DNA of 64,000 nt from Gordionus sp. m RMFG-2023 (Eukaryota > Nematomorpha > Gordioida > Chordodea > Parachordodidae). Shown here piece after piece: positions 35,443 through 47,244 of the stretch (position 1 is the first letter of the stretch; each line of letters begins with the position of its first letter). The position numbers and the translations under genes were made by a program. Location of the stretch: assembly GCF_954871325.1 (NCBI RefSeq), contig NC_088775.1:68921561-68985560 (forward strand). The letters run 5' to 3'. The notes under the pieces are model-generated. The model was not told the DNA's origin, made no database searches, and saw only the letters and a list, made by a program, of their open reading frames with translations.

Positions 35443-35632
35443 TTGAAAAATAGTTGCGTATTTTATTTTGGAAAATAGTTACCTATTTTATTTTGAAAAA
35501 TAGTTGGTGGCTATTTTATTTTGAAAAATAGTTGGTGGCTATTTTATTTTGAAAAATAGTTGGCTATTTTATTTTGAAAAATAGTTGGCTATTTTATTTT
35601 GAAAAATAATTACCTATTTTATTTTGGAAAAT
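35443..35632 (+). repeat. Tandem repeat, TATTTTATTTTGAAAAATAG units
   Basis: Seven or eight units of 26 to 32 bp, most with CTATTTTATTTTGAAAAATAG and a variable GTTGGTGG or GTTACC linker, lie near the right end of the hAT. They form a local expansion absent from the copy at 9227-12619. Confidence 0.85.
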
Positions 35633-36719
35633 AGATTCGATTTTATATTTATAAAAAATAATAAGCGGATAACTAAGTCAATGGCCCGCAAAATTTTTTT
35701 TTTTAGCAATTTTCATATTTCTCCCACAATTTTTATTCCCACAAAATACCGAATTTTTCCCACAATTTGAAAATTTTGACCTGGCAACCCTGTATGCAAC
35801 CCATTTTTCAATTGCATAGCAATGTTTTTCCATAGTTTGTGACATATCGTGAAGCTCTAAATATTTTTAGCAGTTGAAATAAAAAGTTAATATATTTTAT
35901 GTACATGAATTAATTTAGGAATATATGTGGTTACTATAAAAATAGCTTAAATTACCTATGATAGATATATCTTTGTTGGGAACTTAAAATCATTTAATTT
36001 TATAGTTTTATATCGACTAGAGACAATAAATGGTGTTGAAATTCTTCCAGCACACGTTCCTACTCATATTTATTTTGTTCAATTTTTAATACTTTTCCTT
36101 CTAAATTTTTAGGACAAATATTAGTTCTAACTGACCTATGGATAAGTAATAATACGTGGTCAACTAAGATAAAGTTATTTTGTCCAATGATTTGAGAATA
36201 AATTATGTTTTGACCCCCACGATCATTTAAATAGGTAATAAAAGAAGGGACCCTTTTTAAAATATTAGAAATACTATTCCTAATATTATTGGTAGCACAA
36301 CTATTTTTCTTATAATTTTATGGCCAACATTTCTTGAACATGGAATCTTTTTTTTAAAAACAATTGAATTATATTTTTTTTCCTTCCTTTTTTTGCCGCC
36401 TTACTGGCACCAGAAAATTTTATTTTTTAGAGACATTTTGTTATAATAAATAAATAAATTATATAAATTATCAAAAAGGATACGAGAATGTATAAAATTT
36501 AAATTATTACATTTTGAAATTTTTTTTTCCTAAATTATTATTTGAAATTTATTTTTATTTTTGTAAATTTATATTAATACAATTATTTTATTTTAATTTT
36601 AGTTAAAAATTTTTTCAATGCCTCAAATTTTTTTTACCCAAAACAGATACAGAATATAATTTATTTAAAACCATATTAAAAACACCTAAATACAAATCTA
36701 TTGAAAAATATATCGTCAA

Positions 36720-38340
36720 AATTAAAATTTAAAGTATTTACATATTTATATTTAGAAAACGAATCTTTATTTTGTTAAAAAAAACTTATAATATCCAATA
36801 TTAAATCAATATTAAAAGTTCATCATAACGACAATAATCATCCCGGTGTTAATACAAAAATCAAAAATATAGAAACCATTTATTCGTCTATTCCCCAAAA
36901 ATATGTTATAGAATACTTAAAAAAATGTCCAATATGTTCTATAAAAAAATTTTTCCCAAAGACTCCTGTGGGAAAACCCTTAATAAGTCATTCCATCTGG
37001 GGACGGGGACGGGTGGAAATTAATTAAATTGATATGTCATCTACCCCAGATGGGATCTATAAATACATATTTCACTTTAAGGATCATTTTAACAAATGCG
37101 CTAGTGCTTTAGCATCAAAAAAAAAGCAGAAGGAATTGTCGAAATTTAAAGAAATTTATTCTACCAATTTGGGCCACCAAAAATTTGCAAAGTGATAATG
37201 GTAGAGAATTCAAAAGCAATTTATTATTTATAAATATCTAATTAATTTTATTCTTAGATAACTTATTTACAGATATGATAAAAACAGAGTTTCCATCCAT
37301 TATGATTATTTATTCCAGGCCGAGACAAATGGGCTCATCGAAAGGAAAAATTTTGCTCTGGAAACGCGCATATCTGCTTATATGCTGGAAACTAACAAAA
37401 CTTACTGGTCCCACCAGCTTCCAAAAGTTTCAAAAATAAATAACAATTATAGTAGAATCATTAAAAGCACACCTTATCATATGCTGTAATGATAACCAAG
37501 AAAAAATATCTAGTTCAAATGAAATGGATTTAACATCATGTTCTGATAATGGTATTGTTTTTTATATTGATTACTTATTTTTTATCTCCTTCATATTCTA
37601 AAGATATAATATTATCCAATACAAGGGAGGCCAATAGTATAAAATAATTTTTCTTATTTATTTTTAAAATTTAGTTTTTTCGATTCTAACGAGCCTTCAA
37701 CATCTAATAATGGCATTAAAGATTTATTTTAATGCATAAATTGAATAATTTTTAAAAATATAAGCTATGTGGGTGATTGATTCACCTTATCAATTGCCAG
37801 GCAACACATCTTCCGATTCCGATAATACTAATTCGATAATTGAAATTGGTGATATAAACATTGTGTTTCCACTAATTAGTTGTCTAAATTTTAGATTCTA
37901 TAAAAAATAAAAATGCCCATACGTTTGATGAGGAGGACTCGATCGATAGCATTGGTAAAAATTACTCAAATATTTGTTCATGAATAAAATATTTTAGATT
38001 TAACTATTATTGAGCATATTCCTGGTTATTCTCTGCTCCTTACAGAGCCTACAGAATTAGGTAAGCTATAAAAATAATTTCATTAAATTATTCTACATGA
38101 AATATTAGATATTAGAGAATATAAAAATATAAATACTTATATTAAAGAAGAAAAAGATTCAAATAGTAATAGCAGCGGTAAATTTACCAAAGTTTATATT
38201 TCTTAAATTCCATCTGTTAATAATTCCTTTAAAAAAATGTATGAACATAAAAGAGATAAGACAAATAGTAGTGACCCTGACGATATCATGAAGATTATCC
38301 TGTAATTGATAATATTGTTAAGAATCTGATTTTTCCTTTT
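36720..38340 (+). mobile_element. Integrase-core element fossil
   Basis: Short plus-strand stretches resemble an rve-type integrase of the kind shared by Ginger DNA transposons, Gypsy-like LTR elements and their relatives: an HHCC-like zinc-binding stretch near 36810-36960, then core-domain pieces to about 37480. Acidic, serine-rich pieces separated by short GT...AG-bordered gaps of RPL4-intron size follow to about 38200. The element is clearly broken, with several breaks, and no terminal repeats were found. The family cannot be settled from the fragments. It is old. Confidence 0.55.
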
Positions 38341-38389
38341 CCAAATTTCGAGTATTTTAAACTAAATAAAATTTATGATGATTATATTG

Positions 38390-40186
38390 TAGGGGAAATG
38401 TGCCATGAATGGCCATGTTTTTGCCTTTTTGAAAAACGGTATTAAAATTTATGTTTAACCAAACAAATTTTATATCAATGTGAAGCCTAAATATTAATCT
38501 TTATAATAAAATTTGAATCAAAGCTCTATGTATAAATCTTTATGAGTTAAATGAGATAATATGAAAGTTGTTTTTATGGCCAGTCAATACTTAGTATTGG
38601 CCATATATTATGTGTTAACTGGCCATAATATATTATTTAAGAATTTAATACAATATGAAATACTTGTAAAAGATCTATATTGATATTTCTACATTTTTTA
38701 GTTATATAAAAAATTAATTATACACTAATTTAATTAGTAGGGGAAATGTGACATAAATGGCCATGTGTGCAGACTGGCCACCACCCTTTTATTGGACCAA
38801 TTTCTCTCAAAATTGGTCAAAATGTGTATATTTATGATATGTACCTTACCTAAGTTCACTTATTGAATGGAGTAATTCAATAAAAAAATATTTCAAATAA
38901 ACTGTTTTTGTACCTCTTTCTGGAAAAATCACGTTACACATTTTTTTGTTTGGTGAAAAAATTACTAATTTAGATTACTGATATTTTATATAAATATTAT
39001 CCTTAGGCATTTAGCATTATTCACACAAAAAATTAGACTTTAAAAGCTTTATTTAATAGACATATAAGGTGCTTAATAATAATAGAGAGGTGAGCATCGA
39101 CTGGCCATGTATTGATTGGCCACAATCGTACATTCACATATTCTTATTAAAATGAAAAGCTCTTATAAAACAACATTTGGTGAAATAAAATGATGAACAA
39201 GCTTGAGAATGTTTAGTAAAATGATAATTAAGGTATTAATTTATAATATTATCCTTAAAAAGATGTGGTAATAAATTGAGATTTTAATAAATTAAATTAG
39301 TGTATAATTAATTTTTTATATAATTAAAAAATGTAGAAATATCAATATAGGTCTTTTACAAGTATTTCATATTGTATTATTTCATATTTATAATAAAATT
39401 CTTAAATAATATATTATGGGCAGTTAACACATAGTATATAGGCCAGAAAAATAACTTTCACATTATCTCATTTAGCTCATAAAGTATTATACATAGAGCT
39501 TTGATTCAAATTTTATTTTAAAGATTAATATTTAGGCTACACATTGATATAAAATTTTGGTTAAACATAAATTTTAATACCTTTTTTTTAAAAAAGCAAA
39601 AACATGGCCTTTCATGGCACATTTCCCCTATTAAAATCTCAATTTATTACCACATCTATTTAATGATAATATTATAAATTAATATCTTAATTATCATTTT
39701 ACTAAACATTCTCAAGCTTGTTCATCATTTTATTTCACCAAATGTTGTTTTATAAGAGCTTTTCATTTTAATAAGAATATGTGAATGTACGAATTGTGGC
39801 CAATCAATACATGGCCAGTCAATACTCACCTCTCTATTATTATTAATCGCCTTATATGTCTATTAAATAAGTTTTTAAAGTCTAATTTTTTGTGTGAATA
39901 ATGCTAAATGCCTAAGGATAATATTTATATAAAATATCAGTAATCTAAATTATTTTTACCAAACAAAAAAATGTGTAACGTAATTTTTCCAGAAAGAGGT
40001 ACTAAAAACAGTTTATTTGAAATATTATTTTATTGAATTGCTCTATTCAATAAGTGAACTTAGGTAAGGTACATATCATAATTATACACATTTTGAAAAA
40101 TTTTGAGAGAAATTGGTCCAATAGATAAAAAGTTAAAAAGTGGTGGCCAGTCTTCACACATGGTTATTTATGGCACATTTTCCCTA
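38390..40186. mobile_element. Two interlocked inverted-repeat elements (A-B-A'-B')
   Basis: Four segments each carry one TAGGGGAAATGTG terminus: A 38390-38737, B 38738-39289, A' 39290-39630 (reverse complement of A) and B' 39631-40186 (reverse complement of B). TGGCCA motifs cluster near each terminus. Each terminus is next to TA, which suits a TA-targeting (mariner-like) MITE. No coding frame. B and B' would join at a palindromic AGATTTTAATATTAAAATCT centre, which A' now interrupts. The right end abuts the truncated transposase at 40226. Confidence 0.85.
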
Positions 40187-40225
40187 CTTGTTGCCAATAT
40201 CTACTAAATTTTAGTAGAAAATTTA

Positions 40226-41728
40226 TCATTTTTTTTGGAATAAATGAAATAAACAAGTGTTATGTACCAGCGACTCGGATATGGCCACATAACTTATATG
40301 ATTTAATACATTATTTACTTTATAATATATACCAAATGGATGTAGGGTAACCTGAGAAGTGGCCCAGTGATAACTTTGGACTTCATCTTGAAATATAAAA
40401 GAGTAATTTTCAGAAAAATCGCAGATAACCAAATAATGATCTAGTTCTAAGTTGTTTTTAAGATTCTGATGGAATCTATTTTGTTGTTTAGTAATAAAAG
40501 AATGGCGAATCAAAATAAATATTTTATCAAATAAGTAATTAAGAAATTCGTCAGTAGTTTGTGTTAGGGTCTCTAAACTGGTTCTAACAGTTATCCATTG
40601 CTTGAACGTTATCCTGTATATATTATGTGCAATTAATAAATTTTCTAATTTAGCCCTTAATGCTTGGTCCCTAGGACATTCATGACATTCGCAAACAGGC
40701 TGGCAGTGGAGGATTGCAAATCATTTTTGGAATTATGTCTTTGTAAGTCTTTATCTCAAAATCCCTATTTTTTGTCAAAGTTGTTAAATTGCCTATTATT
40801 AGCAACTTAACATTCTGATGGATTAGGCAGACACAAACCGAGTGAGTGCCACTTGAACCTGGCATTATGCAATTTTTAGGGCGCAATGAGGCGAATTTTG
40901 AAAATCCGATTTTAAGAGTAGGGTAGATAGTTTTGAAATTTATATAGATTTCTTTTAAATTATTAAGAATTAACCTTTTTTGAACGTTAATCCTTTCATC
41001 ATTTTCAATTATAGAAACGCAATCTTTTTTTCCGGGCAATAATCTACTATATTCGTCATTTAAATAGAAACATTTAACTACGTCAACTGTGTTTTGATCT
41101 ATAGTTTTACCTGCCTTGGGATTAGGAGTTGAAAGAATCCCCTTTTGACTATGAATGTATTTTGAATTACGGATCATATAAAACGAAGCATTAAATTGTT
41201 TTTTAATTTTATGAATACTCCAATTTGGAGGTAATGTTGTTAATAATTGATATTTTTGGGTTTTAGACAATAATGGATAATTATTTTTTATATGAATTAT
41301 CCAATCGTCGCTATCATTTTTATTAATCTTTGGTTGTAGAATTTTCCCAATAGCTTTTGAAATTCTGCTGAGCTTTTTCTTGGGATATCCTTTTTCTCTT
41401 AGTCTCTTTTTTTTTACTGGAGAATGCCCCATTTGATTTAAAGTAGAATTTAAGGATTCTAAAAAAAGTGTAGGGAGTTGCGCATTGTCGTCATTAATTG
41501 GATAATCATTTTCTATATCGGTGGAGTTAAATTATTTGAAGTTGTAGGGATTTTGCTATCCTCTAAAATTGGAATACTATTCTTCTTTTTATATAATAAT
41601 TTGCGACACTTATGACAAATATATTCTCCTTTCTTAATTTTATGATACATTATCATCCATAGGGGCACCTTACGCAAACCTTTCACGGAATAATAATTTG
41701 GAAGATTCAATGGATTTGTACAAAACAT
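40226..41728 (-). pseudogene. Transposase-like protein with CDFSENY motif, truncated
   Basis: It belongs to a transposon-borne protein family that I recall as common but usually unnamed in cnidarian and arthropod genomes. Three minus-strand open parts follow one another: 41728-41513 with a CHKCRKLL zinc-binding-like pair, 41432-40680 with NPKAGKTIDQNTVDVVK, LLPGKKDCVSI, IGFSKFASLRPKNC and GTHSVCVC, and a last part to 40226 with CQPVCECHECPRDQA (in the +1 frame) then YLVICDFSENYSFIFQD. CDFSENY probably holds the first acidic catalytic residue. Frame shifts lie near 41515 and near 40690. The expected second half of the domain (SDG..QYKN and CDGVGG regions in relatives) is missing because the interlocked repeat element abuts at 40186. 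Confidence 0.8.
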
Positions 41729-42950
41729 ATTTAATAAAATATTAATAAATTAATTAATTTTAAAAATTATAAATTAAATAACAGATAAAAAAATCGATAA
41801 ATTAATTAATTTTAAAAATTATAAATTTTAGGAAAAAAGTAACAGATATAATTATCGGAAAAAATATTTCGAAAAATCGATAATTCAATTAATTTCAAAG
41901 AAATTAAAATTATTTTAAGTATTTATATTATACGCTTATTATTAATTATTCGATAAATATTATATTATGGAATAAAAAAAATTTCTTAGAATGACTTTTA
42001 TTGTTAAAATTGATATTTTAAATTTCTTGCGCCATCTAGCGGATTTTTTTAAAATGCGATTTTATCTAATTAATTTTTTTGGCCCCACTCTGAAATTTTT
42101 TATATGAACAGTTCTTGGTACTCTTTACAAAATATCTGAAATTTAGAAAAAAAAATTTAGTCTAACATTTTAAAAAACTAATTACAAATTTTTAACCGCA
42201 ATTTAAAAAAAATATTTAAACTAAAAATTAATTTTATTTAACATACATTCAAGAGTTTACTTAGGGCTATAAAATGAGCCATAATAAATATACATAGTGC
42301 TTCTAATATAAAAGTTATCTTAATTTAAAAAAATCATTTTTTTAGAAAAATGACCAAGTTGGCCCACTTTGAAGCCCTATATCTCCAATTCTAATAGAGT
42401 TAAGACTCTAATATTTTGGATTCGTCATTTACAATACTTTATTAACTTAAATACCAACTTTTAACAAAATCTGAGATGGTCGGGTTGTAAAGTGATTGAT
42501 TTGATATGGAATGACCCTAATACATTCTAATGAGAATTAATTTTGGAATAAGCATTGAATCCAATAATTTTCTTGCTTCTGAGAAATATTTCTTTCAGGC
42601 CATTGTTATATTTTAGTAATAGCAAATAATTGGCTCTTCTAACTCCTTAAAAGCTGTTACTGCTTGATGGCAGAGACTTTATCTCGTTGGACAAAGTTGC
42701 AATTTCTTTTTCCCTGTTGGACAAAAAGTTTCAGAAATGATTATTATTTGACTAGAAATTTGAAAATGATAGATAAATATTACGCCACTAAAAATTTGAA
42801 AATAATAAGTAAATATTACACCGGAAAACTTGAAATCGAAATTAATTGATAAAATAACTTAGTAGATAAATGCGATAATAAATGTAATTAAATATATATT
42901 ATGAGATACGAATAAATATTAACAAATATAAACAATAATATTTTTGAAAA
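41729..42950. other. AT-rich stretch with a short direct repeat
   Basis: ATAAATTAATTAATTTTAAA and the following AAATTATAAATT occur twice (about 41742 and 41795). The rest has no recognised gene; a 61-codon frame at 42664 has no known domain. Confidence 0.4.
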
Positions 42951-42954
42951 ATAT

Positions 42955-43010
42955 ATCCGGCATATGCATTTTTTGGCTTTGGGCCCCCCCCCCCGCTGCG
43001 TACGCCAATA
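42955..43010 (-). mobile_element. C-run MITE end fragment
   Basis: GGGCCCCCCCCCCCCGCTGCG followed by TACGCCAATA resembles the CCTGGCTACGCCTATG terminus of 14905-15981. No partner end was found. 43011-44096 shows nothing recognisable. Confidence 0.4.
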
Positions 43011-44104
43011 AAATTTAATAAGATGCTTAAAAATAAATCCAGGAAAATTTGATATTAACAAAAATAAATAAATATATTACATATAAAAAATAAACAATTA
43101 ATGAATTTAATACCGTCGTATAACAAGTAAGGATAATGTGTATTGATATAGTAAAAAAAGAGTCTACATATAAGTTTAATTTAAAAACTTTTTTCTATTA
43201 TTCCAGAAGGCGATAAAGTCAATTTTATAATAAAAAAAAAGAAGTTAATTATTGAACTCATTATCAAAATATTACATAATTTTATTCCTCGACAATTGGT
43301 GATGATAAGTAAACAATCTTAACTACCTCGATGCAATTTTTATTTTAGGTTACATATATTCATCTTGATCATTCTCAAAACATGTAAATTGTATTTAATT
43401 TACCTTTTAGTCGATCCTTTTTTGTTAAAAAGCTTAAATTATAGTAATATACTCTCAATGAGCCCGAACAATGCCTATCACTATCATGATTAAATCATGC
43501 ATTTTCTTTAACATTAATTTTTCAAATCAATAGGATTGGCTAATCGTGTTTACTTAACCACCTTTTTGACCGATACTAACAGGTTATAAGACCGGTACCC
43601 AACGATAACAAAAAATGATAATGTAAATTTATTTTTTTTAAAGCAAAGATATAATTCATCAACATCATTATCTTAATTTATTAATCATTTATAATAAATT
43701 TAAAAAGTTTACAAAAGTAAAATTAAAATAGATTAAGGGAGCAGGGCATCTTTAAATCAAATACAGCTAAAAGTTATTTTAAATCACAATAATATAATAT
43801 ACTTTTTTTTAAAATAATAATTATATTATGTCATTCTTAAATTTCAGGACATATTTTCGGGGCAGGTCAGACCAGGCTAATATTATATATATGAATTCTT
43901 AACTGAGACTGGTGATATAAATAATAAATATCTAGCTAAACTGGGCCGATAAAATTAATTTAATCTATGGATATTATATGAGAGTTCGGCACTATCAGAT
44001 TTAGATTTTAGCCCATAATTTAATAAGTGTGAAATATAAGTTTTATAATAATTAAAGCGAAGATTCTGTTTAAAAAAACGAATTGATAAATACATTATAA
44101 ATAT

Positions 44105-44901
44105 TATGTTAAAAGATACTTTTCAAATGGATCGATAATACAGATAAATCGTATAAATATAGATGTAGATACAGATGCTTGGTTTAGAAACGTATCCGAT
44201 ACAGATATAATTTTTATTATACTTAGGTAATATGTACATAATGTTAATTTAGGATTCTTTTGTTAAAATTTAAATTTTGAAATCAAAATAATGATCATTA
44301 AATTTTAATAATTCATATACTATAAAATGATTAAAAATAATTGATGGATTTAATAATATAACATTTCAAGATTTTTATCATGAAAGCACCACCGTTTGTT
44401 TGCAAATTTTTAGCCACACTAAACTTTTTTTATCAGGGCATTTGACGACAATGGTTGCTATATTTAATAAATAACAACTTTATATTGGTATGATCATTAA
44501 ATATATTAAAATCCTCAATCTCTTTAAAAAAATAAAAATTTGATGAGTATCAATATCTAATATTAAATTATTTAATTTCTTTTCAAAGATTGTCTAGAAA
44601 TATTGATCTAAAAATTATAAGATATATTTTTTTGAATTAATTTAAATAAAATAAATTATAATATAAAATTTACCGTCCTCATCCATTGCGTAAAATATTG
44701 TCTGGTCTATTTTTATAATGAAATAAACTCGGACATCTTATTAAATGAATTTTATTCCTATATAATTATTTGAATATAAAAAAGCGTAAAATAAAATCAT
44801 ATCAGAATGTACCTAGAATATCTAAAAATAGATACAGCTACCTTTAAATAGTATCGACATAGAGATACTTTTATATAAGTGCATCTAGAGAAACAACTCT
44901 G
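44105..44901 (-). mobile_element. hAT relic, AGATAC family
   Basis: Both ends are rich in AGATAC/GTATC motifs; the right end is CAACTCTG as in 20389-23931. Flanks ATAAATAT (44097-44104) and ATAAATAT (44902-44909) match, though simple sequence lowers their weight, and the left end has lost a few bases. At 44390-44470 minus a decayed dimerisation region (KLLFIKYS...FSVAKN) matches the one at 60609-60700. Confidence 0.7.
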
Positions 44902-45179
44902 ATAAATATATTGTAACTAGCTGATAGCCCGCCAAGAATGACGGAATATCAGAATTCTGATGACAGATACTTTTGGTATGAATAAGAAATTTACCTTCAT
45001 TTTGATGAGTTTATGAATAAGTTTACAATAGATTGCTTTCAATTAAATTAATTTGATATTGTGTAGGCCAACCACAACCATTAATACATTAAATTGAGAC
45101 TTATCAATAATTTTAAGAGAATGCCAATTTTTGGTAATCTTGAATGATCATATAATTTTATTATAAATTGTGAAATGAC

Positions 45180-45930
45180 TAATGAAGAATAATATATATA
45201 AAAAAATATTACTAACCCCCCCCCCCCCCCCAGACTTAACATGACCTCTTAAAATAATATTTAATATTATAGTCAAAAAATATATTAATTACCTTTTATT
45301 TAATTATCATATCCTTATTTTGTGTTTATAAAAATATTTCTAACCCCCCCCCCCCCCCCTCCCCCCCCCCCCCCCCGTTCACAAGACTTAAACCCGCTTA
45401 CTTAGAGTAATTATAATTACAATAAAAAATTATTTTATTTAACTTTTATTTGATACGTATATCAAATTTTTAGTTTTTTTAAAAACCACCTCACAGATCA
45501 ACAACCCATAAGACAAAGAGTAAATACTATAGTCAAAATATATTTCAAATAGCTTCTATTTGATACCCATTTGTGTTGATAAAATATTCCTGACCCCCAA
45601 GACCTAGACCCTTTCCCCACTTACACTGATATATCATTATAATCAAAAGATGTTTTAATTATACCAATATCAAATTTTAATTATTAACCCCCACCCCTTC
45701 ATCCGGATCAAGTTCAACCGATTAATACCAAGAATAAATATTATTATTTTGTAAAAAAATATTTCAATTAGCTTTTATTTGATACCCATATTGATATTTT
45801 ATGTTGGTAAAAATATTCTTGACCCCCCCCCCCCCCCTTCAGGACTAGACTCTACCATTAAGGGAAAGAGGTTGACATTCAGTTAGATAGAACTTTTAAT
45901 TAGCTATGATTGATACCTATATTGCACATA
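45180..45930 (+). repeat. Degenerate tandem array with long C runs
   Basis: Units of about 126 bp each contain ATAGTCAAAATATATTT, GCTTTTATTTGATACCCATA and AAAATATTCCTGACCCCC. C runs of 14 or more occur at about 45216 and 45826, and one run of over 30 C with a single T lies at 45344-45376. Five or six units of varying decay are visible. No coding frame. Confidence 0.75.
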
Positions 45931-46397
45931 TATCTACTCATATAAAGCTAAGAAAAATAAACTAAGCTAGCGGACTAATATATAGTCATATGATGGAAAA
46001 TAAAGCCCCTACCTCCCTCCACCCAATCTTGCCCTTAAAGCCTTCATTTTTAGAAACCTATTATGCAAACTTTAATGCTTTTTAATAAAGCTATCTCTTA
46101 TTAAACATACTTGAATCAACACGCCGATTCTCCTCTACCCAAAACGAGCAGAAAGAATTATATATTACTACCCCCCTCCTTATATAAAAACTTCCATTGA
46201 TATAAATAACTGATTTTTATTTATTATATATTTAACCTTAAATTACATTTTATAGTAATTATTAAATATTTTTTAATGTAGATAAAATTAATTATTATGT
46301 AAATGATCCTTCCTTACTAGATATTGCATGCATTAAAAAAATATCTTCTCAGTAAAATATCAAAATTGTCAGTACATTATTAATTTTAAGTTTTAAT
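45931..46397. other. AT-rich stretch, nothing recognised
   Basis: No open frame, repeat or element end could be supported. Confidence 0.5.
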
Positions 46398-47220
46398 CAG
46401 GGATTGGAACCTTATTATTTGCCGCGTTCAGGTTGGGGTTCAAGAGATTTCGAAAGGGTTTGGTTCGGATTCAAATTTGATAAAACGGGTTTGGAGCAGG
46501 TTCAGGTGGATTTAGTTCAAAAATTTTTAAAGTTAAAAATTAGTTTTGTATTTTTCCTGTAAAAATTATGTTATATTTTAAAATAATGCATCAAAAATTC
46601 AATATTTAAAGAAATCAGCAAATAATAAATGTCGAAACTCAAACTATTGTCTTTATTCAAATTTAGTTTATAACTTGTCTTTAAAATATAATAGACCTAA
46701 CTATTAATAAATATAGAATATATAATGAATAATATATAAGTATATAAAAAATATAAAATATATAATGAATAATATATAAGTATAAAACAAAATAAAAGAA
46801 TGACAATAGTTATATTTATTCTAATAAATTATTGTTCATTCTAAATCTATATGGTGATAATATAAATTTTAATGAAGAAAATGCACTTTCCATGTTACCT
46901 ATGTGGCTGGAAGTGTTAAGACCACTGAGAATGTTTAACAATTTCACGCTTGGTTTTCTTCATTCCTTCCAATATTGAAGTATATGTCCTGGTCTTGGAA
47001 TATTCTATCTTGATCTAAAATATCAAATGAAGGGCAAACATAGATTGTTATATTGAAGTTAATTTATCTAGCCCAAGAAACATGTGTTCCAATGTTTCTT
47101 TCATCATTTTGTTGACCAGATCATCACAGAATTTTTACTTTCTTTCTGCCTCAAAAATTTTTCTACATTAAATCGACACTCTAAACTTGAGCTGACATTC
47201 TTATTAGTTGTTGTATTTTT
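46398..47220 (-). mobile_element. hAT relic with GGTTC-rich left end
   Basis: The left end CAGGGATTGGAACC and following GGGTTTGG/GGTTCAGG motifs resemble the MITE at 19117. On the minus strand, 46943-46815 reads VKLLNILSGLNTSS, then ESAFSSLKFILSPYRFRMNN, a hAT dimerisation pattern (S..AFS.LK..LSP.R.RM). Further pieces to about 47220 include LVNKMMKETLEHMFLG. The right terminus was not found, possibly lost where the retroelement fossil begins. Confidence 0.65.
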
Positions 47221-47244
47221 GTCCTCTTCATTTGTGTGACCTAG

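Larger units (their letters stand above)
32457..35792. mobile_element. hAT element, second copy with opposed transposase parts
   Basis: The 3336-bp element has ends TAGGGTTGCCATGTC and GACCTGGCAACCCTG and an exact 8-bp duplication TATGCAAC (32449-32456, 35793-35800). It holds a long plus-strand transposase frame (33140-34042) and a minus-strand N-terminal remnant (35125-34195), tail to tail. Subterminal motifs match those of the element at 9227, but every one reads TTGTGGGAG where the other reads mostly TTGCGGGAG. Confidence 0.94.
32240..36440 (+). repeat. Dispersed repeat R2, interrupted by a hAT
   Basis: The second copy of R1 (30950-31480) is split at TATGCAAC by the hAT at 32457-35792. 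The left part ends at 32456 and the right part resumes at 35801. The right part includes about 450 bp (35900-36340) not seen in R1. Confidence 0.7.
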
